In this document: positions 43,556 to 55,078 of the stretch, piece by piece
How positions within the stretch are numbered: position 1 is the stretch's first letter
Layout of the letters: every line of letters starts with the position of its first letter
DNA from: Perognathus longimembris pacificus
Taxonomy: Eukaryota; Chordata; Mammalia; Rodentia; Heteromyidae
Assembly (NCBI RefSeq): GCF_023159225.1
Contig: NC_063161.1
Location: 119,698,958-119,762,957, forward strand
Reading direction: 5' to 3'
DNA length: 64,000 nt
Notes under the pieces: generated by a model
The model's input: the letters and a program-made list of their open reading frames with translations, nothing else
Databases searched by the model: none
What the model was told of the DNA's origin: nothing
Position numbers and translations under genes: made by a program

Positions 43556-44061
43556 TTTTACAGATTATTTTATAGGTTGCAAGGCATTATTTAGATTTAT
43601 TCAATCAGATACACTCGAATTAGATTTAGAAGGTAAAGTCAGGTTAGGAAGGTATTTATGGCCTCTCTCCTGACAGTCATGGGAGGATTGTTATTTTATT
43701 TGAACAATTTTTGTTAACACGTGGTCTTTAGTAAGGAGGATGATAGGGCTGAGAAGCAGAGTACTGATGAATTGTTCTAGGACATACCAGTGCTAGTGGA
43801 AGTTTCCTGACGTTTTACTTTCTTGAACAAGGCTACGAAGTAGCCGTTCTTCAGACAGGCAGTCTCATAGAATGGTATGGGAATCGATCTACTCTTCTTT
43901 CTCTCCTAATAAGTTTATAAAGACCCAGTTCTGCATTAAACCCCTTTATATCTTTAAAATAAAAGAGTGGTTTCTATTTTCTGCAATTGAATCTAACTGA
44001 TAAGACATCTCCATCCTTCAGAATAGGTGTAAAGGACCAAAAGACTCAGGGAAGGCAGCTG
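43556..44061. other. No gene or confident repeat seen
   Basis: Unassigned sequence. Confidence 0.55.
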
Positions 44062-44260
44062 AGCACAGCAGTTAAGAACATAAGCTCAGGGCTCAGATGG
44101 CTTGGGCTTAAGTCCTGGTCCTGTCTCTTGCTTGCTTTGTAACTCTGGGCAATTTCCTTAATCTCTACTTCTTACATGATGGAGCTATTATAGGATTACA
44201 TGAGAGAGTACATGTAGAATCTTTGTTGCTATTCTTGGCCCCTTGTAGAAGTTCAGTACT
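44062..44260 (+). repeat. MIR, near full length
   Basis: CAGCAGTTAAGAACATAAGC, GCTTGGGCTTAAGTCCTGGT, CTTTGTAACTCTGGGCAATT, TCCTTAATCTCTACTTCTTA and TAGGATTACATGAGAGAGTA follow the MIR consensus almost end to end. Confidence 0.88.
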
Positions 44261-45484
44261 TTTGAGTTTCTTTTGTCCCGAGTTCCTTAAAACAATCTGC
44301 ACAATTATATTATGCCAGTTATCATATTATAGTGATTAGTGCCTTGTGAGTACAAACTTAGAGGACTGTCTATAGTGTGCAAATAAAAAGTATAGGAATA
44401 TCTCCAATTCCAATAAAAATGACCTAGCCATAATTTTCAAAAAGGACTGAAAAATTATTGTAATGCTTCAATAAAATCATGATTACTGCATCATACTGTG
44501 TTATGGAAATACAACATGAAACATGTAGTCAGGTATTGAACCACAGCAAGATCAGAATTGTCCAGGCCTGTCCTGGGATGTCAAGGATTGAGGAAACTTT
44601 GTCAGAGCAAGTGCTCTTCTGACTTTTTAGTAAGGTCATCTGTGTTGTGGGTGAGTCTGTCAAGCTGTTAAAGTAAAGTGATACTTATCAGTCCATCATA
44701 GTACCATAACTAACTCCATTTTCTTATCTATATAGAAACAATGTGTTGAGCAGACCAGTCATCTTGACAGTTTAATTTATTTCTGTAAATTAATAGATGA
44801 TCACCCTGATTATTATAATTTTTCTTTCCATTCTCTTATCTACAGGCCTATGGGCCACTGATTTAAGTTTTAGAAATATAGCTATTATTATGTTTTAATG
44901 AGCCCTAATTGGACTTGTATTACTTACTATATAGCAGTGATAATGAACTTGGTTAATGCAATCCATCTCTGAGAGAAAAATCTCTTTGCAGTGATCTATC
45001 ACAGTCATGTTTATGATTCTACTGGGCTGAGAGTCAAGTCAGCAAATATAGCCCGTCAGTGATCCTGCTGCCTCTCTCTGGTATTTTGTGAGACCAGCTA
45101 TAAACTTCCTCTTGAGCATGCAAGGTGTGTACAATGATGGATTTTATGTCTGTGACTTTCTGATGAGCAATGATCATTTCACAGTCAGATTTTACCTCCA
45201 CATGTCCAAGTGCCAGGCACACAAAGAGTTGATACATAGTAAATATTTGATGAAAGAATCCATACAGAAAGGATGTGTCTTTTTGCACAGGACTTGAAAA
45301 AAAACTGTTGAAACAAAAAGAAAAGAATTCTAAAGGGACTCCAAGAAGAGGTGAAGCATGGACTTCAATATTCTATGATGGTTCTTTGAAAACACTCAAC
45401 ACTTAGGTGTTGATATTTAACATTTTGGGGTAGCTTTCTGTGGTGCTAGAAATTGAAAGGGGTAGCTTTATATATAATAGAATT
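44261..45484. other. Mostly unassigned, with one old L2/MIR-like tail
   Basis: AGTGCCAGGCACACAAAGAG followed by TAGTAAATATTTGATGAAAG at 45205-45262 matches an L2/MIR-type terminus. The two opposed frames at 45034-45297 run across it and are not genes. Confidence 0.5.
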
Positions 45485-45499
45485 GCATTTAGGTGGTTT

Positions 45500-45720
45500 T
45501 TTTTATTGCTGCACTAAAATACCACTACAAATCCTGAGGCTTACAACAACAACCATTTATAACTTACAATTCTTTTTCATAGGTCAGAAGTCTCAGAACA
45601 GCTTTGGTTAAGCTAGAATCTCTGCTTGGGCAATTATGTTAGTATGTGACAACTAATTCACCTTTGGGAGGCACTAAAGATTATCACAGAGTTCCAGATT
45701 ATTCTGGAATGAAAAGGCAT
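45500..45720 (+). repeat. Ancient mammalian repeat, family not named
   Basis: GCTGCACTAAAATACCACTA, GGCTTACAACAACAACCATT and CATAGGTCAGAAGTCTCAGA resemble a common interspersed theme (gcttaaaacaacagaaattta ... ggaggtcagaagtcc). I recall the theme but cannot assign the family with confidence. Confidence 0.45.
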
Positions 45721-45915
45721 ATTTATCTGTTTCAATTTATTTGACAGTTTGACTTCAGTCCATTCGCTTTACTCAGAAAAAAAGACCACATTTCTTTCCA
45801 TAGTCCTTATGCAAATGTTTGAATTTGGGAAAGATTTTAGGAGGTGAGGGAGGTACCAGAAGTATATAAACTAGGGCTTGGAATTCATGTTCCAAGTTTC
45901 TTATTGTAGTTTCTT

Positions 45916-45980
45916 CTTTGTTGTTGTTTGTTTTAATTGTAAAGGTGATGTACAGAAAGAAGGGTTACAGTTACATACAC
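45916..45980 (-). mobile_element. 65-bp L1 3' tip with target-site duplication
   Basis: GTTTTAATTGTAAAGGTGAT, GTACAGAAAGAAGGGTTACA and GTTACATACA are the last bases of a GCAGTGAG-lineage L1. TGTAGTTTCTT at 45905-45915 recurs as TGCAGTTTCTT at 45981-45991. An extreme 5' truncation. Confidence 0.8.
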
Positions 45981-45991
45981 TGCAGTTTCTT

Positions 45992-46955
45992 AAGCAACAG
46001 AAATATCTACCTCAAAAGTCTGGAATCATTCTATTCAATTTTCCAACTCACCACTGGTACAACTGTTGGTCCATAAATTCCTTGCAGGCAAGGGCATTTC
46101 TCATTTAGTGTTGTATCTGAGAAGTGGGCCTGCCATTAATTTTGACATTGTATATTTGAGAAAATTGAGAGTAGAAGATGAGAACAAGCATTGCCGCAAA
46201 ACACATGACTAAATTAAAACAATCGTCAATAAATGGAAATATTCATGGCTTCATGCTTATTTGTGAAAAGAAAGAAAATTTTAAATTATTTTCTGTTACT
46301 TTGTTTACTCTTTGCTTCTCCTCATTCTTCCGTCTTCTTTATGTGAAATAACAGTAATCTAAAGTTACAGCAGGTTATTTCCTTTCTTAGCAAATAAATG
46401 TCAAACAAAAATATTGCCCTGACAATTAAAGAATTGTTTGAGAAAAAGAATAGGTCCAGAATTTAAATAAAGCAATGTGGAAAATATCCCTATAAAAGCC
46501 AATGTAGTTTTCTAGATGTTTAAATTTATGCACAACCTAGTAGAGTTCTTGACAAAAGACCTAGAAATACAAATAGAAAACTGAATAGATGTCACCATTG
46601 ATTCTGCATTAGGATAACCTAAATCTCAAACAAGAAGCTTACAGAACATAAAAGAAAATAACCCATGACTTTCTTGTGCTGGAGATGCAGTCCAGCCTTC
46701 TGCTATGTTGTGAAGACTGACACGGAGTCTCTTGCATCACTCTGCTTGTACACAGAAGAGAGGAGCAAGCATAGATGGCAAGGTCAGAAAGTTGTATTCC
46801 CAGTGGAATTCTGACCTTCCTTTCTTTGATTCTATTAGGTCTTTAAAGAAACAAATGGAAGAGTTAGAATATAGCATTACCTGTCAGACAAAGTTCTTCT
46901 GCTATACAAGAATACATCATAGTACATGATGTAAGAAATGAAACTATGAAACTTT
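45992..46955. other. No gene or confident repeat seen
   Basis: AT-rich, unassigned. Confidence 0.55.
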
Positions 46956-47080
46956 AGGGTAGGGACAGAAGGAGAGAAATGGGGAAGAAAGAAGGGATGG
47001 CATTGACCAAGAAGCATTATATTCATAACCTGAATGATGTATAACTACTTAATAATAAATTAAAGAAAGAAAAAAGAAAA
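46955..47080 (+). repeat. Old L1 3'-terminal sequence
   Basis: GAAATGGGGAAGAAAGAAGG, GCATTGACCAAGAAGCATTA, CATAACCTGAATGATGTATA, AATAATAAATTAAAG. Same old rodent L1 3' theme as 14060-14200. Confidence 0.55.
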
Positions 47081-48160
47081 AGAGATCCTAATTTCCTTCT
47101 GCTGCTCCAGAGAACTGTGAAGTCCCACAGGAATGCTGTTCATCTTAAAGGATTTTCAATGGGGATTGTTAATGCAAGTGCAGACAAGGAGAAGAGACTT
47201 TTGTCAGGTTTGGCTTACTTCTAATAAGGAAGGCAATTCATTTTAAACAGTGTTACATCCAACACCCCAATTAAGAAAGTTAGTTTATTCCCTACTTGTC
47301 ACTGGCATCTGTCAATAACTCCTACTAATCAGGCAAGTGGGAGCTAAAATACACATCCTTGTTCTCCTGGGGAAAAGTCACCTGTCCTCCTTGACTCCCA
47401 GCTCACCCCACCCTGCAGTGAATCTTCCTTGAACCTCCTGGGGTGGGCTGCAAAAATGGTGCTTGCACAGCTCTTTTGTGTTAAGATGGCATGGTCATCA
47501 GTGTGCAGCCTATTGATTTCTATGAAAACACTGATCTTGCCAAGCAGTACAATTAGCTTACTTTGTGATCCTGCTGTTTACAAAGAGGATCAAATAGAAG
47601 ACAATGGGCCCCTAGACCGGGAATACAAAACATAATGCTTCTATTGAGCTTCTGATTTTCACTATGTCTGCCATATGGTAGCAGGTTGGCATAACTTAAA
47701 TACCAGAGGACATTGTTTTGAATTTCCATGACCATATCTGGTCTTCCAGTGTAGGTGTCCAACTCATCAACAGATGGTGCCTGGTATTTTAACCCTTAAA
47801 CATTATGATTTCCACCACCATTTAATAATGAGATTGGACCAGATAGGATCAGAGAGAAGATTTACATTCTGCATACAGACTGCCAGCTTTCATCGGCAAA
47901 GTGCATTTAGGGATTGAAGCTGCTAAAATTATCCCCGTAAAGCAGAATTATAAGCAATATTCTTTAGTCACTTCACAAGAACAAAACGTTTGGAGGAAAA
48001 ATGGTGGCACTGCAGCCATATGGACACTTTTGCTTACGTCATGTACAACGGAGAAGGTATATCACTTAAAATAATTTCTGTATGCTGTTAAGTAATACCC
48101 TGTATGTGTGTGTATGTGTGCATGTGTGTGTGCACATACATGTGCATGTAAGTGCGTGCA
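47081..48160. other. No gene or confident repeat seen
   Basis: Contains a slightly more GC-rich stretch at 47330-47460. Opposed 68-69 codon frames at 47429-47762 lack any domain. Confidence 0.5.
48095..48160. repeat. Imperfect (TG/TGCA)n patch
   Basis: Degenerate TGTG/CATG alternation that leads into the SINE at 48165. Confidence 0.8.
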
Positions 48161-48164
48161 TTCA

Positions 48165-48406
48165 TGCATATGCTGGTACTGGGTCTTGAACTCAGGGCAT
48201 AGGCACTCTTCCTTAGCTTTTTTTCCCTCAAAGCTGGTAGTCTACCACTAGAACCTACAGCTCTACTTCCAGACTTTTGGAGTATATAATAGGAGATAAG
48301 AGTCTTACAAGGTTTCCTGGTTAGGCTAGCAGCAAATTTCAATCCTTCGATCTCAGCCTCCTGAGTAGCCAGGATGGCAAGCATGAGCCACCAGCACCTG
48401 GCTTTG
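48165..48406 (-). repeat. B1/ID composite SINE
   Basis: GGTACTGGGTCTTGAACTCA, GGGCATAGGCACTCTTCC, TCTCAGCCTCCTGAGTAGCC, AAGCATGAGCCACCAGCACC. Confidence 0.87.
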
Positions 48407-48427
48407 CCCTTGGTTTTGATATTAATC

Positions 48428-48545
48428 AGTCATTCTACAGTGACTTCCTGAGCATCTGTTATTTACCATACACTCTTTTAGGCATTCGGGATTCATGTGT
48501 GAACAAAACAAAGTTTTGTTCTAATGAAGCTGTTACTCCACTGAC
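48428..48545 (-). repeat. L2 fragment
   Basis: ACTTCCTGAGCATCTGTTAT, ACACTCTTTTAGGCATTCGG, GTGTGAACAAAACAAAG are the L2-associated theme (attgagcacctactatgtgcc ... gaacaaaaca). Confidence 0.55.
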
Positions 48546-49255
48546 TTCTCCGCTTCAGTTATAAACCTTGTACTGCATAGCTGAAGCTCCCGAGAGTGAG
48601 AAAGCCACCACTTAGGCCTGCCAACCTGCCTGTAAATGTCCTGCTAAATCTGGTGGCTTTTTAAACAGATAATTTCACATATATCACTCTGTGTTTTGGG
48701 GGGTTTTCTTGGCTTCCCAAGATTTTTATTATTCAATCAGAGCCACAAAGGGATTTTGTTCAATGTTTGTATGATTGATAGATGATTTTTCAATCTGTTT
48801 TAGAAGTCTATGGTTTGTATTTTACTTAGAGAACAGAAACATAAAAAACACTGTAGAAAAGTCCCAGCAACACATCCATCTCCCACCTGTAACCCTGCCC
48901 AATGATCAGCTTTTCCTCTTCCCTGTGAGCATGCTCACTAGACCCAGTCCTTCCACTGTGCACAGGACATGGCAAGCTTCCCTCATGTGTTCATGGATAG
49001 TCCACCAGAAAAATCTCCCTTCTCTCACATCATTGAACCTAACCTAACGGTGCTGTTATCATTCACACACAAATGTGTTACTATTTTTCCCAAAAGAAAA
49101 ACAAAAATGTCTTCCCTTTTCTTTGAGATATTTTCTTCATTGGCTTCCTCATTCCTAGTTTCCTTCCCTCCCTAGCTGCCATTTGCAGGATCCTTTATTA
49201 GCTCCTACTCAGTTTCCTGTCTTAATACTTTTAGCCTCATAACAAGTCTTTCAAA
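48546..49255. other. No gene or confident repeat seen
   Basis: A 90-codon plus frame at 48775-49047 has no domain. Pyrimidine-rich sequence around 49120-49220. Confidence 0.5.
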
Positions 49256-49312
49256 AATGTTTTTATTATTTTAAGTAGTTATACAAAGGACTTACCATTC
49301 AACAAAGACAAC
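49256..49312 (-). repeat. Short old L1 3' tip (possible)
   Basis: TTTTATTATTTTAAGTAGTT, ATACAAAGGACTTACCATTC resembles the minus-strand last bases of a rodent L1 3' end. Confidence 0.4.
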
Positions 49313-49409
49313 CTCTACTTACACTCATTCCTTATAGTTGTTGTTTTTTTTTACTCTGCCCCTCAGCTATACAGATTATCAATGATGCATAAATTTATAG
49401 GCCACTAAT

Positions 49410-49820
49410 TTCTGAAACTGTATTTCTTATCTGAACTCCAGGTTCATATCCAACTGCTTAATTTCTATCCATGTTGACATGTTTAACTTAGCCATATAGA
49501 TGTCCAACTTAAGTCTAAAGCGAGCTTGCTCTTCTTTCACTGCAAATCTCACCTTTCTACAACCTCTTCCATCTCAAATCAGTGACAACTCCATTTATCC
49601 AGCTACATAGGTCAAAGAAAAACTTGCTACCATCCTTGACTTGTTTATTTCTGTAAGAAAATTACACAATCCATTAGCAGATTTGGTCGCCTTTACCTAT
49701 AAGATATGTCCAAAATTTGATCATTTCTCACTGCTGTTGGCTACCATCATTGCTCACTTGGATCATGACATTGGCGCCTGAACACTGTTCTTACTTTTGA
49801 CCCTGTCTCAACAGTGACCC
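49410..49820 (+). repeat. Ancient mammalian LINE-type repeat
   Basis: CATATCCAACTGCTTAATTT, CATGTTTAACTTAGCCATAT, CCATCTCAAATCAGTGACAA, CTCCATTTATCCAGCTACAT, CTACCATCCTTGACTTGTTT and CTCACTGCTGTTGGCTACCA follow, in order, a very common mammalian repeat. I recall the theme but not the exact subfamily. Confidence 0.6.
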
Positions 49821-50287
49821 TGCACTTCCACTAGCCACATTGAACATGATTTAGACTTTCTTGGTGTTCCTTTGGGTATCATCGGCATTACGGACAATGT
49901 GTCACTCCCATGCCTGCAGGTACCCTGAGAAGGTAAAGCCCCATGGCTTGACTCTATACTTTCTGACCAAGGCAGATTCTTGTGTGTCTCTATGGTTCTG
50001 ATTCTTGTCACTGCGGGCTGTCTTACTGGTGTGATCAGAATAGCTGTGCCAGAAGTTATGCACTTCTGTTCTGCCTGGAAGAGTATGGTTAAGAGTGGAG
50101 AAAGCCTGTGCTCCATGTTCGAGGCTGTGAGCCTGAGTAGACTTATATATCTGTCTAGAGGAGAAGATACCTTTCATTCTGTGCAGTTGATGCCTGTTGC
50201 TCATCATGTCTAGTCACTATAACTCTGTCTATATTTGTGTTTGAGGGGGAACTGCTTAGGGTAGGGAACATATTCTAAAATCTGTTC
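49821..50287. other. No confident gene; overlapping open frames on both strands
   Basis: Frames of 77-102 codons overlap at 49808-50213 in three registers, which is uninformative. No motif recognised. Confidence 0.5.
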
Positions 50288-50304
50288 AAAAACACCCATA
50301 GCAG

Positions 50305-50520
50305 GGCTGGGGATATAGCCTAGCGGCAAGAGTGCCTGCCTCGGATACACGAGGCCCTAGGTTCGATTCCCCAGCACCACATATACAGAAAACGGTCAGA
50401 AGCGGCGCTGTGGCTCAAGTGGCAGAGTGCTAGCCTTGAGCGGGAAGAAGCCAGGGACAGTGCTCAGGCCCTGAGTCCAAGGCCCAGGACTGGCGCAAAA
50501 AAAAACAAAACAAAACAAAA
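50305..50520 (+). repeat. Young-looking ID-derived dimeric SINE
   Basis: GGCTGGGGATATAGCCTAGC, GTTCGATTCCCCAGCACC, GCGGCGCTGTGGCTCAAGTG, CTGAGTCCAAGGCCCAGGAC and a mixed A/C tail. Flanked by an identical 17-bp duplication, AAAAACACCCATAGCAG, at 50288-50304 and 50521-50537. It keeps several CpGs (AGCGGC, GGATACACG, GCGGCGC, GAGCGGG) that other copies have lost, which suggests recent insertion or hypomethylation. Confidence 0.97.
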
Positions 50521-50537
50521 AAAAACACCCATAGCAG

Positions 50538-52308
50538 GCTTGGCAATCATTGTGCATGTAGAAGTCTACCTGGACTCAACTCCTTACCACTATCCCCTAC
50601 TTATTTATGGGGACCTAACTTGTTTAAATTCTGAATATGAGAAGGGTAAATAGACTCTTACAAAGAATCTCAGTGATAATGCTTTAAGATTCAGTGCCTC
50701 AATCTTAAGCATTGACACATTGATCTTCTGACATGGCTTTGGACCATAATTTTGTTTGGACATTTGAATAAGGACTTTGTGAATAAATAAAAGTTTATGG
50801 GATCTGAAATCATCAAGATATATGTACAGTAGAGCACTCTTTTTTACAAAGACTATTTGAACCCAGTACTAAAAATGTGCTTGAAATCATTCAAGTACAT
50901 TGTGGCAAGTGCCATCCCACTTAGCACTTCCCACTGTCTCTTGGTGTCTGCAGTTTGGTTGTAGTACAGGCAGAGATAGCTCTCCTTCCTATTGCCTCAT
51001 TAATATTCACACTATTCTTCAAAGCTAAGGGAAGGCCATCTGCTTCCATTTCTTGATGTAGAAAACTGGGAGCAAAACTGCATCTATAACTATGAAGTGT
51101 TGGAGCAAAGACATAGTAGGAACATACAAATATTTAAAAATAGTTGTATAAGAAATAAAAGCACTGACCAGTGAGCTGAAGAGATTCTCAGATGAGCAAT
51201 TATTGCCTGGGAATGATTGAATTTAACAGAGAGAAGAGTGGCTCACAAATACTTAATATTACTTCTTAAGATGGCAAAAAGTAGCTCTTTAAATCTGTTT
51301 AACCCAATTCAAGGACTTTAAGAATATTAATAAGAGGCCCCATGCTGATATTTTTTTAAACAAGCTATTAAACTACAGAAGATTCATAGCACAATCTGCA
51401 TTGGAAAGAAACTGAACTGGAATGGTGGTATAGTACTCTGAGCCCTGATTTATTAAAAGTAACAAAAGCATATGCTGAGGTGGCTGGGGGAACAAAACAT
51501 CACTTAGTCAAGGCATGCAGCAGAGGTGCTGGTCCAAGGGATTAGGCAATGAGCCTGGCAACCCCGCTTACTCAGGGCCAGTCGCCCAGAGCCATCCAGT
51601 GAAGTGGAGATAGTGTGAGATTAAATTTTAGCTCAGTTTATGATTATCCACCAGCGAAGCATGTGGTGCTATTTCCCCGGGCATTTAAATTCTTCTTCCT
51701 AAAGCACAACACTAGCTTGTCCTGTTCTATTTATTTTCCTTATGTGTGTGTGTGACTTGCAGAGCATTAACACATCAAAACATATGCTTCCTAAGCCTTT
51801 TCTCACATCTCACCTTCACTTAGACCTTCAAGGTCAGAGCTATTTGTGGCTATCCACTTAATTGGACTTAAAATAAAAGGCAGCAGAAAATAGTAGATTT
51901 GTAATGGACCTTTATAGTAAGCACCAAAAGAGCAGCCTGGCTCCTCTGAATGCCACTTAAATAAATCAACCTTGTGTTCAGGGTTCTGAAACTCCATCTA
52001 TCAGGCCATGGGTCACTATTTAGTTGATGCAAGTAGAAGCAAGTGAGAGATGCTTCCTGGGTGCTTTGGAAGCCACTAGAGCTTTGAACCAATTGTGCTT
52101 TAGAAGTACAATCATCTGGTTAAGTTCTCTTTACCCTCAGAGTATACACATCAATCAGGTTTGTGAAAATACTATTCATGGTGGACCATGATGGAGCAGC
52201 TCCTTACTGGTATTGTTATTGTTTACTGCACATCACTTTATATGCTCACAAAACTTCATTCTATTTGGATGAAATGTTCCTAGGACCTGAGATAGAAGGG
52301 ATTCTAAG
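50538..52308. other. No gene or confident repeat over 1.8 kb
   Basis: Includes a short (GT) patch at 51742-51753. No frame beyond about 75 codons; none with a motif. Confidence 0.55.
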
Positions 52309-52310
52309 TG

Positions 52311-52365
<55 letters not shown>
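52309..52365. repeat. (TG)n microsatellite, about 26 units
   Basis: Pure TG over about 50 bp after GGTGTATG. Confidence 0.97.
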
Positions 52366-52367
<2 letters not shown>

Positions 52368-52950
52368 AGGAGACAGACAGATAACAGAGAAGAGTAACAG
52401 ACAGCAAATAAGGAAAACTTCACATCATCAGGGGGTGAAAGACTGTGGCTCAATTGTTCTACTGAAAAGACTTTTGAGCAAAACATAAGGAAGGATATTT
52501 AAGGACAAAAAATTCTCTTACCTAGGGCAGAGAATGATCAGGAGGAAACAAAGCTAGGTGATGCAGCAACCAGGTAATAAGTCATCTAAGGTTCAAAGTT
52601 AAGCTAGAGATGCAGTCTCAGGTTCTGTACAATTAGGAGGTACCAGACCCTAAACAACCCTGGAATCATCCCCGGTTCTTATCCCAAAGGAAATTATTTT
52701 CCCCAAGACAACTTCTTTCCAATGCTTCCAAAAGTGAGATGGCTCTAAGGTTGATCCAAGAACCAGAATCACTCTAGGTCAGAGTATGTTTTGAGAACAA
52801 TCTAGAACAGGAACTTCCTTGTATTCTCCAAGAAGCATAGGATGGCAAAAAATAAAATAAAATAAAAAAAAAAACACTTGCAAGTCACACTCTGAAAACG
52901 GATATGTAACTAAAATATATAAAGAATTCTTAAATTCAACACTAAAGCAA
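52366..52950. other. No gene seen
   Basis: An AAAATAA/A-rich run at 52847-52876 may be the tail of an unrecognised retroelement. Confidence 0.5.
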
Positions 52951-53760
52951 ATGGGCCTATTTAAAAATAGGTAAAGGATTTGTATAGATACTTTCTCCCC
53001 AGGAAGATAGACTAATGACCAACAAACTCATGATAAATGCTTACTATCATACCCATTAGAAAAATGCAAATCAAAATTGCATTATAGTATAACTACACAC
53101 TCACAAAAAGGAGTATAATAAAAATATAATAAGGATGCTGATGATATGGAGAAATCAGAACTCTTTTATATACCTTGGATAGGAATGCAAAATGGTTCTT
53201 TGGCAGAGTCTTGGCATTTCCTCAAAATGTTAAACATAACATTAGCCATACGACCCAGCAAATCTACTCCTAAATATGTACCAAATAATAATGACAACAT
53301 AAATCCACACCAAAACTTGTCAGGAAATGTTCATTGCAGCACTATTTATGGTGGCCAAAATGAGGAAACATCAATAGATGAATGGAAAAATTAAATGTGA
53401 CAGCATATGTAATAGGATCTTATTATTTGGCTGTAAAAGAATACAGCATGGATGAACCTTGAAAACATGCTACATGACATGAAAGAAAGCTAGATGCAAA
53501 AGCCACATATTGCATGTTTCCACTTATACAAAATGTCCATGTTAGGTAAATCTTTAATTACTAAGTTGATTACTAACTCCTGGGGTATACGGGAGAGAAG
53601 ATGGTGGGGGGAAACTACTAGGGAATACAGAATTTCTTTTAGGGAGTGATTAAAATGTTCTGAAATTAGTACTGATGGCTGAATACTTCTGAACATTCTA
53701 AAATGCTATACTGGACACCTGAGGTGAATGCTGTGGCAATTTCATTATCTTTCACAAGAG
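52950..53760 (+). repeat. Ancient L1M ORF2 C-terminus and 3' UTR
   Basis: AAAATGCAAATCAAAATTGC, AACATTAGCCATACGACCCA, CATTGCAGCACTATTTATGG, GAATACAGCATGGATGAACC, GATTAAAATGTTCTGAAATT and ATGCTATACTGGACACCTGA follow ancient mammalian L1 order. The 82-codon frame at 53146-53394 is a residue of ORF2. Its left part is shuffled and diverged. Confidence 0.85.
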
Positions 53761-54559
53761 CTGCTATAGAGAAAACTCAACAGAGGAGCACTATTCAGGT
53801 CCAAAGATGGAATAATTTGGCTTTCAGAACTGGATGCCCTGAAGTACTTCACAATCACACCTGCAACCTCTGGAAGATTTCTACTGTTTCTGTTTCTTAC
53901 CTAGGAAATCTGTCATTTGCCACTTGGCCTTATTACCTACGTCACTCATCAGGCTCACAATTTTTATCACTATCATTAAGAAATATTGTGTCCTTTGTCC
54001 TTTTCCCAGGACCCTGAGCCAGGCACTGATCCCTCAAATGGAACTGGTTGGTTACCAAGTCAAAGAGAATGGTTCAACCCAAGACACAAAGCAGGTAGTG
54101 GCACACCAATGTCAGAAATAGCTGTGATAAATTGGACAAATGAAGAACTAAGATGAAATATTGATGATGTGAATAAGCCAAGGGAAGTACAATTTTAGGG
54201 CACAATAGAAAGGCTTCAAGATAATTTCACGGTTGAGTGACTTTCAGTTTTATAGAGAGGAAAACTGTTTCTTTCTTTATCCTTTGCAAGAATAAAGGGA
54301 GAAACTGGTTTAAGTCCAAACATTGAGGATTTGTCTATTAGTTAGGGAACTAGATGTTTAACTGCATATTCATATGGCTGTAAGGGAAGCATGGAGGGTG
54401 TCCAGGAAGCCGAGGTTGGAGCCTGAGTTATCAAGAGAAAACCAGACTGCAGGGAGAGTCAGAAGTGAGTGAGAGAAGGCCAGCAGTACAGCACTGTGAA
54501 GGGACTCAGGGCAAAGAGACTAGTAGAGCATCTTTTGTTGCTTGATGTGTGACTTGGAA
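53761..54559. other. No confident gene; unassigned
   Basis: A 104-codon plus frame (53703-54017) starts in the L1M and continues into this region, so it is not a gene start. Confidence 0.5.
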
Positions 54560-54740
54560 CTATACTCTGTGAAACACTTTCCCTATTCTGTTTCATTCAA
54601 AATTCATAGCTTCCCTAAGAAGGAAATTCTATTATTTTCTTAGTTTATGAATAAGCAAACATAAATTCAAAGAGGCTAAGTAACATATTTAGGATCATGT
54701 GGCTCTTCCAGGTCTGAGTAATAGGCAAGCCTATTTTTTT
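54560..54740 (-). repeat. MIR fragment
   Basis: TTCAAAGAGGCTAAGTAACA and GGATCATGTGGCTCTTCCAG are the MIR complement (cagagaggttaagtaac ... aaggtcacacagct). Confidence 0.7.
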
Positions 54741-54979
54741 TTTTTTTACCATTTATCTTCACATTTCCTCTCCAAACAGAAAGTAACAGGGTTCTGAAAT
54801 ATACAATTCACAGTGCTGACCACAGCCCTAAAATAATAGATGTGGTTTGACACATATTTGATTACTGTCAGGTAACAGAGAGAAAATGAACCTGACTCAG
54901 CCTATCTAAGTGTGAGAGCAACAGATGATAGGTGAGTGGGAAAGACAGAACAGATAAGAGATTAAACCTGTATTTATTT

Positions 54980-55078
54980 TTGTTTTGAGACAGAATCTAT
55001 TTAGTTTAGCCTTGGCCTTCTAAGCCTCCTACCTTAGCCTCCCAAGGGCTGAGATTACAGGCTTGAATCACCATCCAG
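54980..55078 (-). repeat. B1 SINE remnant
   Basis: TTTTTGTTTTGAGACAGAAT, AGCCTCCCAAGGGCTGAGAT and TACAGGCTTGAATCACCATC are a B1 complement. Confidence 0.8.

Noticed and set aside
49808..50213. Three overlapping frames suggesting a small gene
   Set aside because: Three registers open at once reflects composition; nothing recognisable in any.
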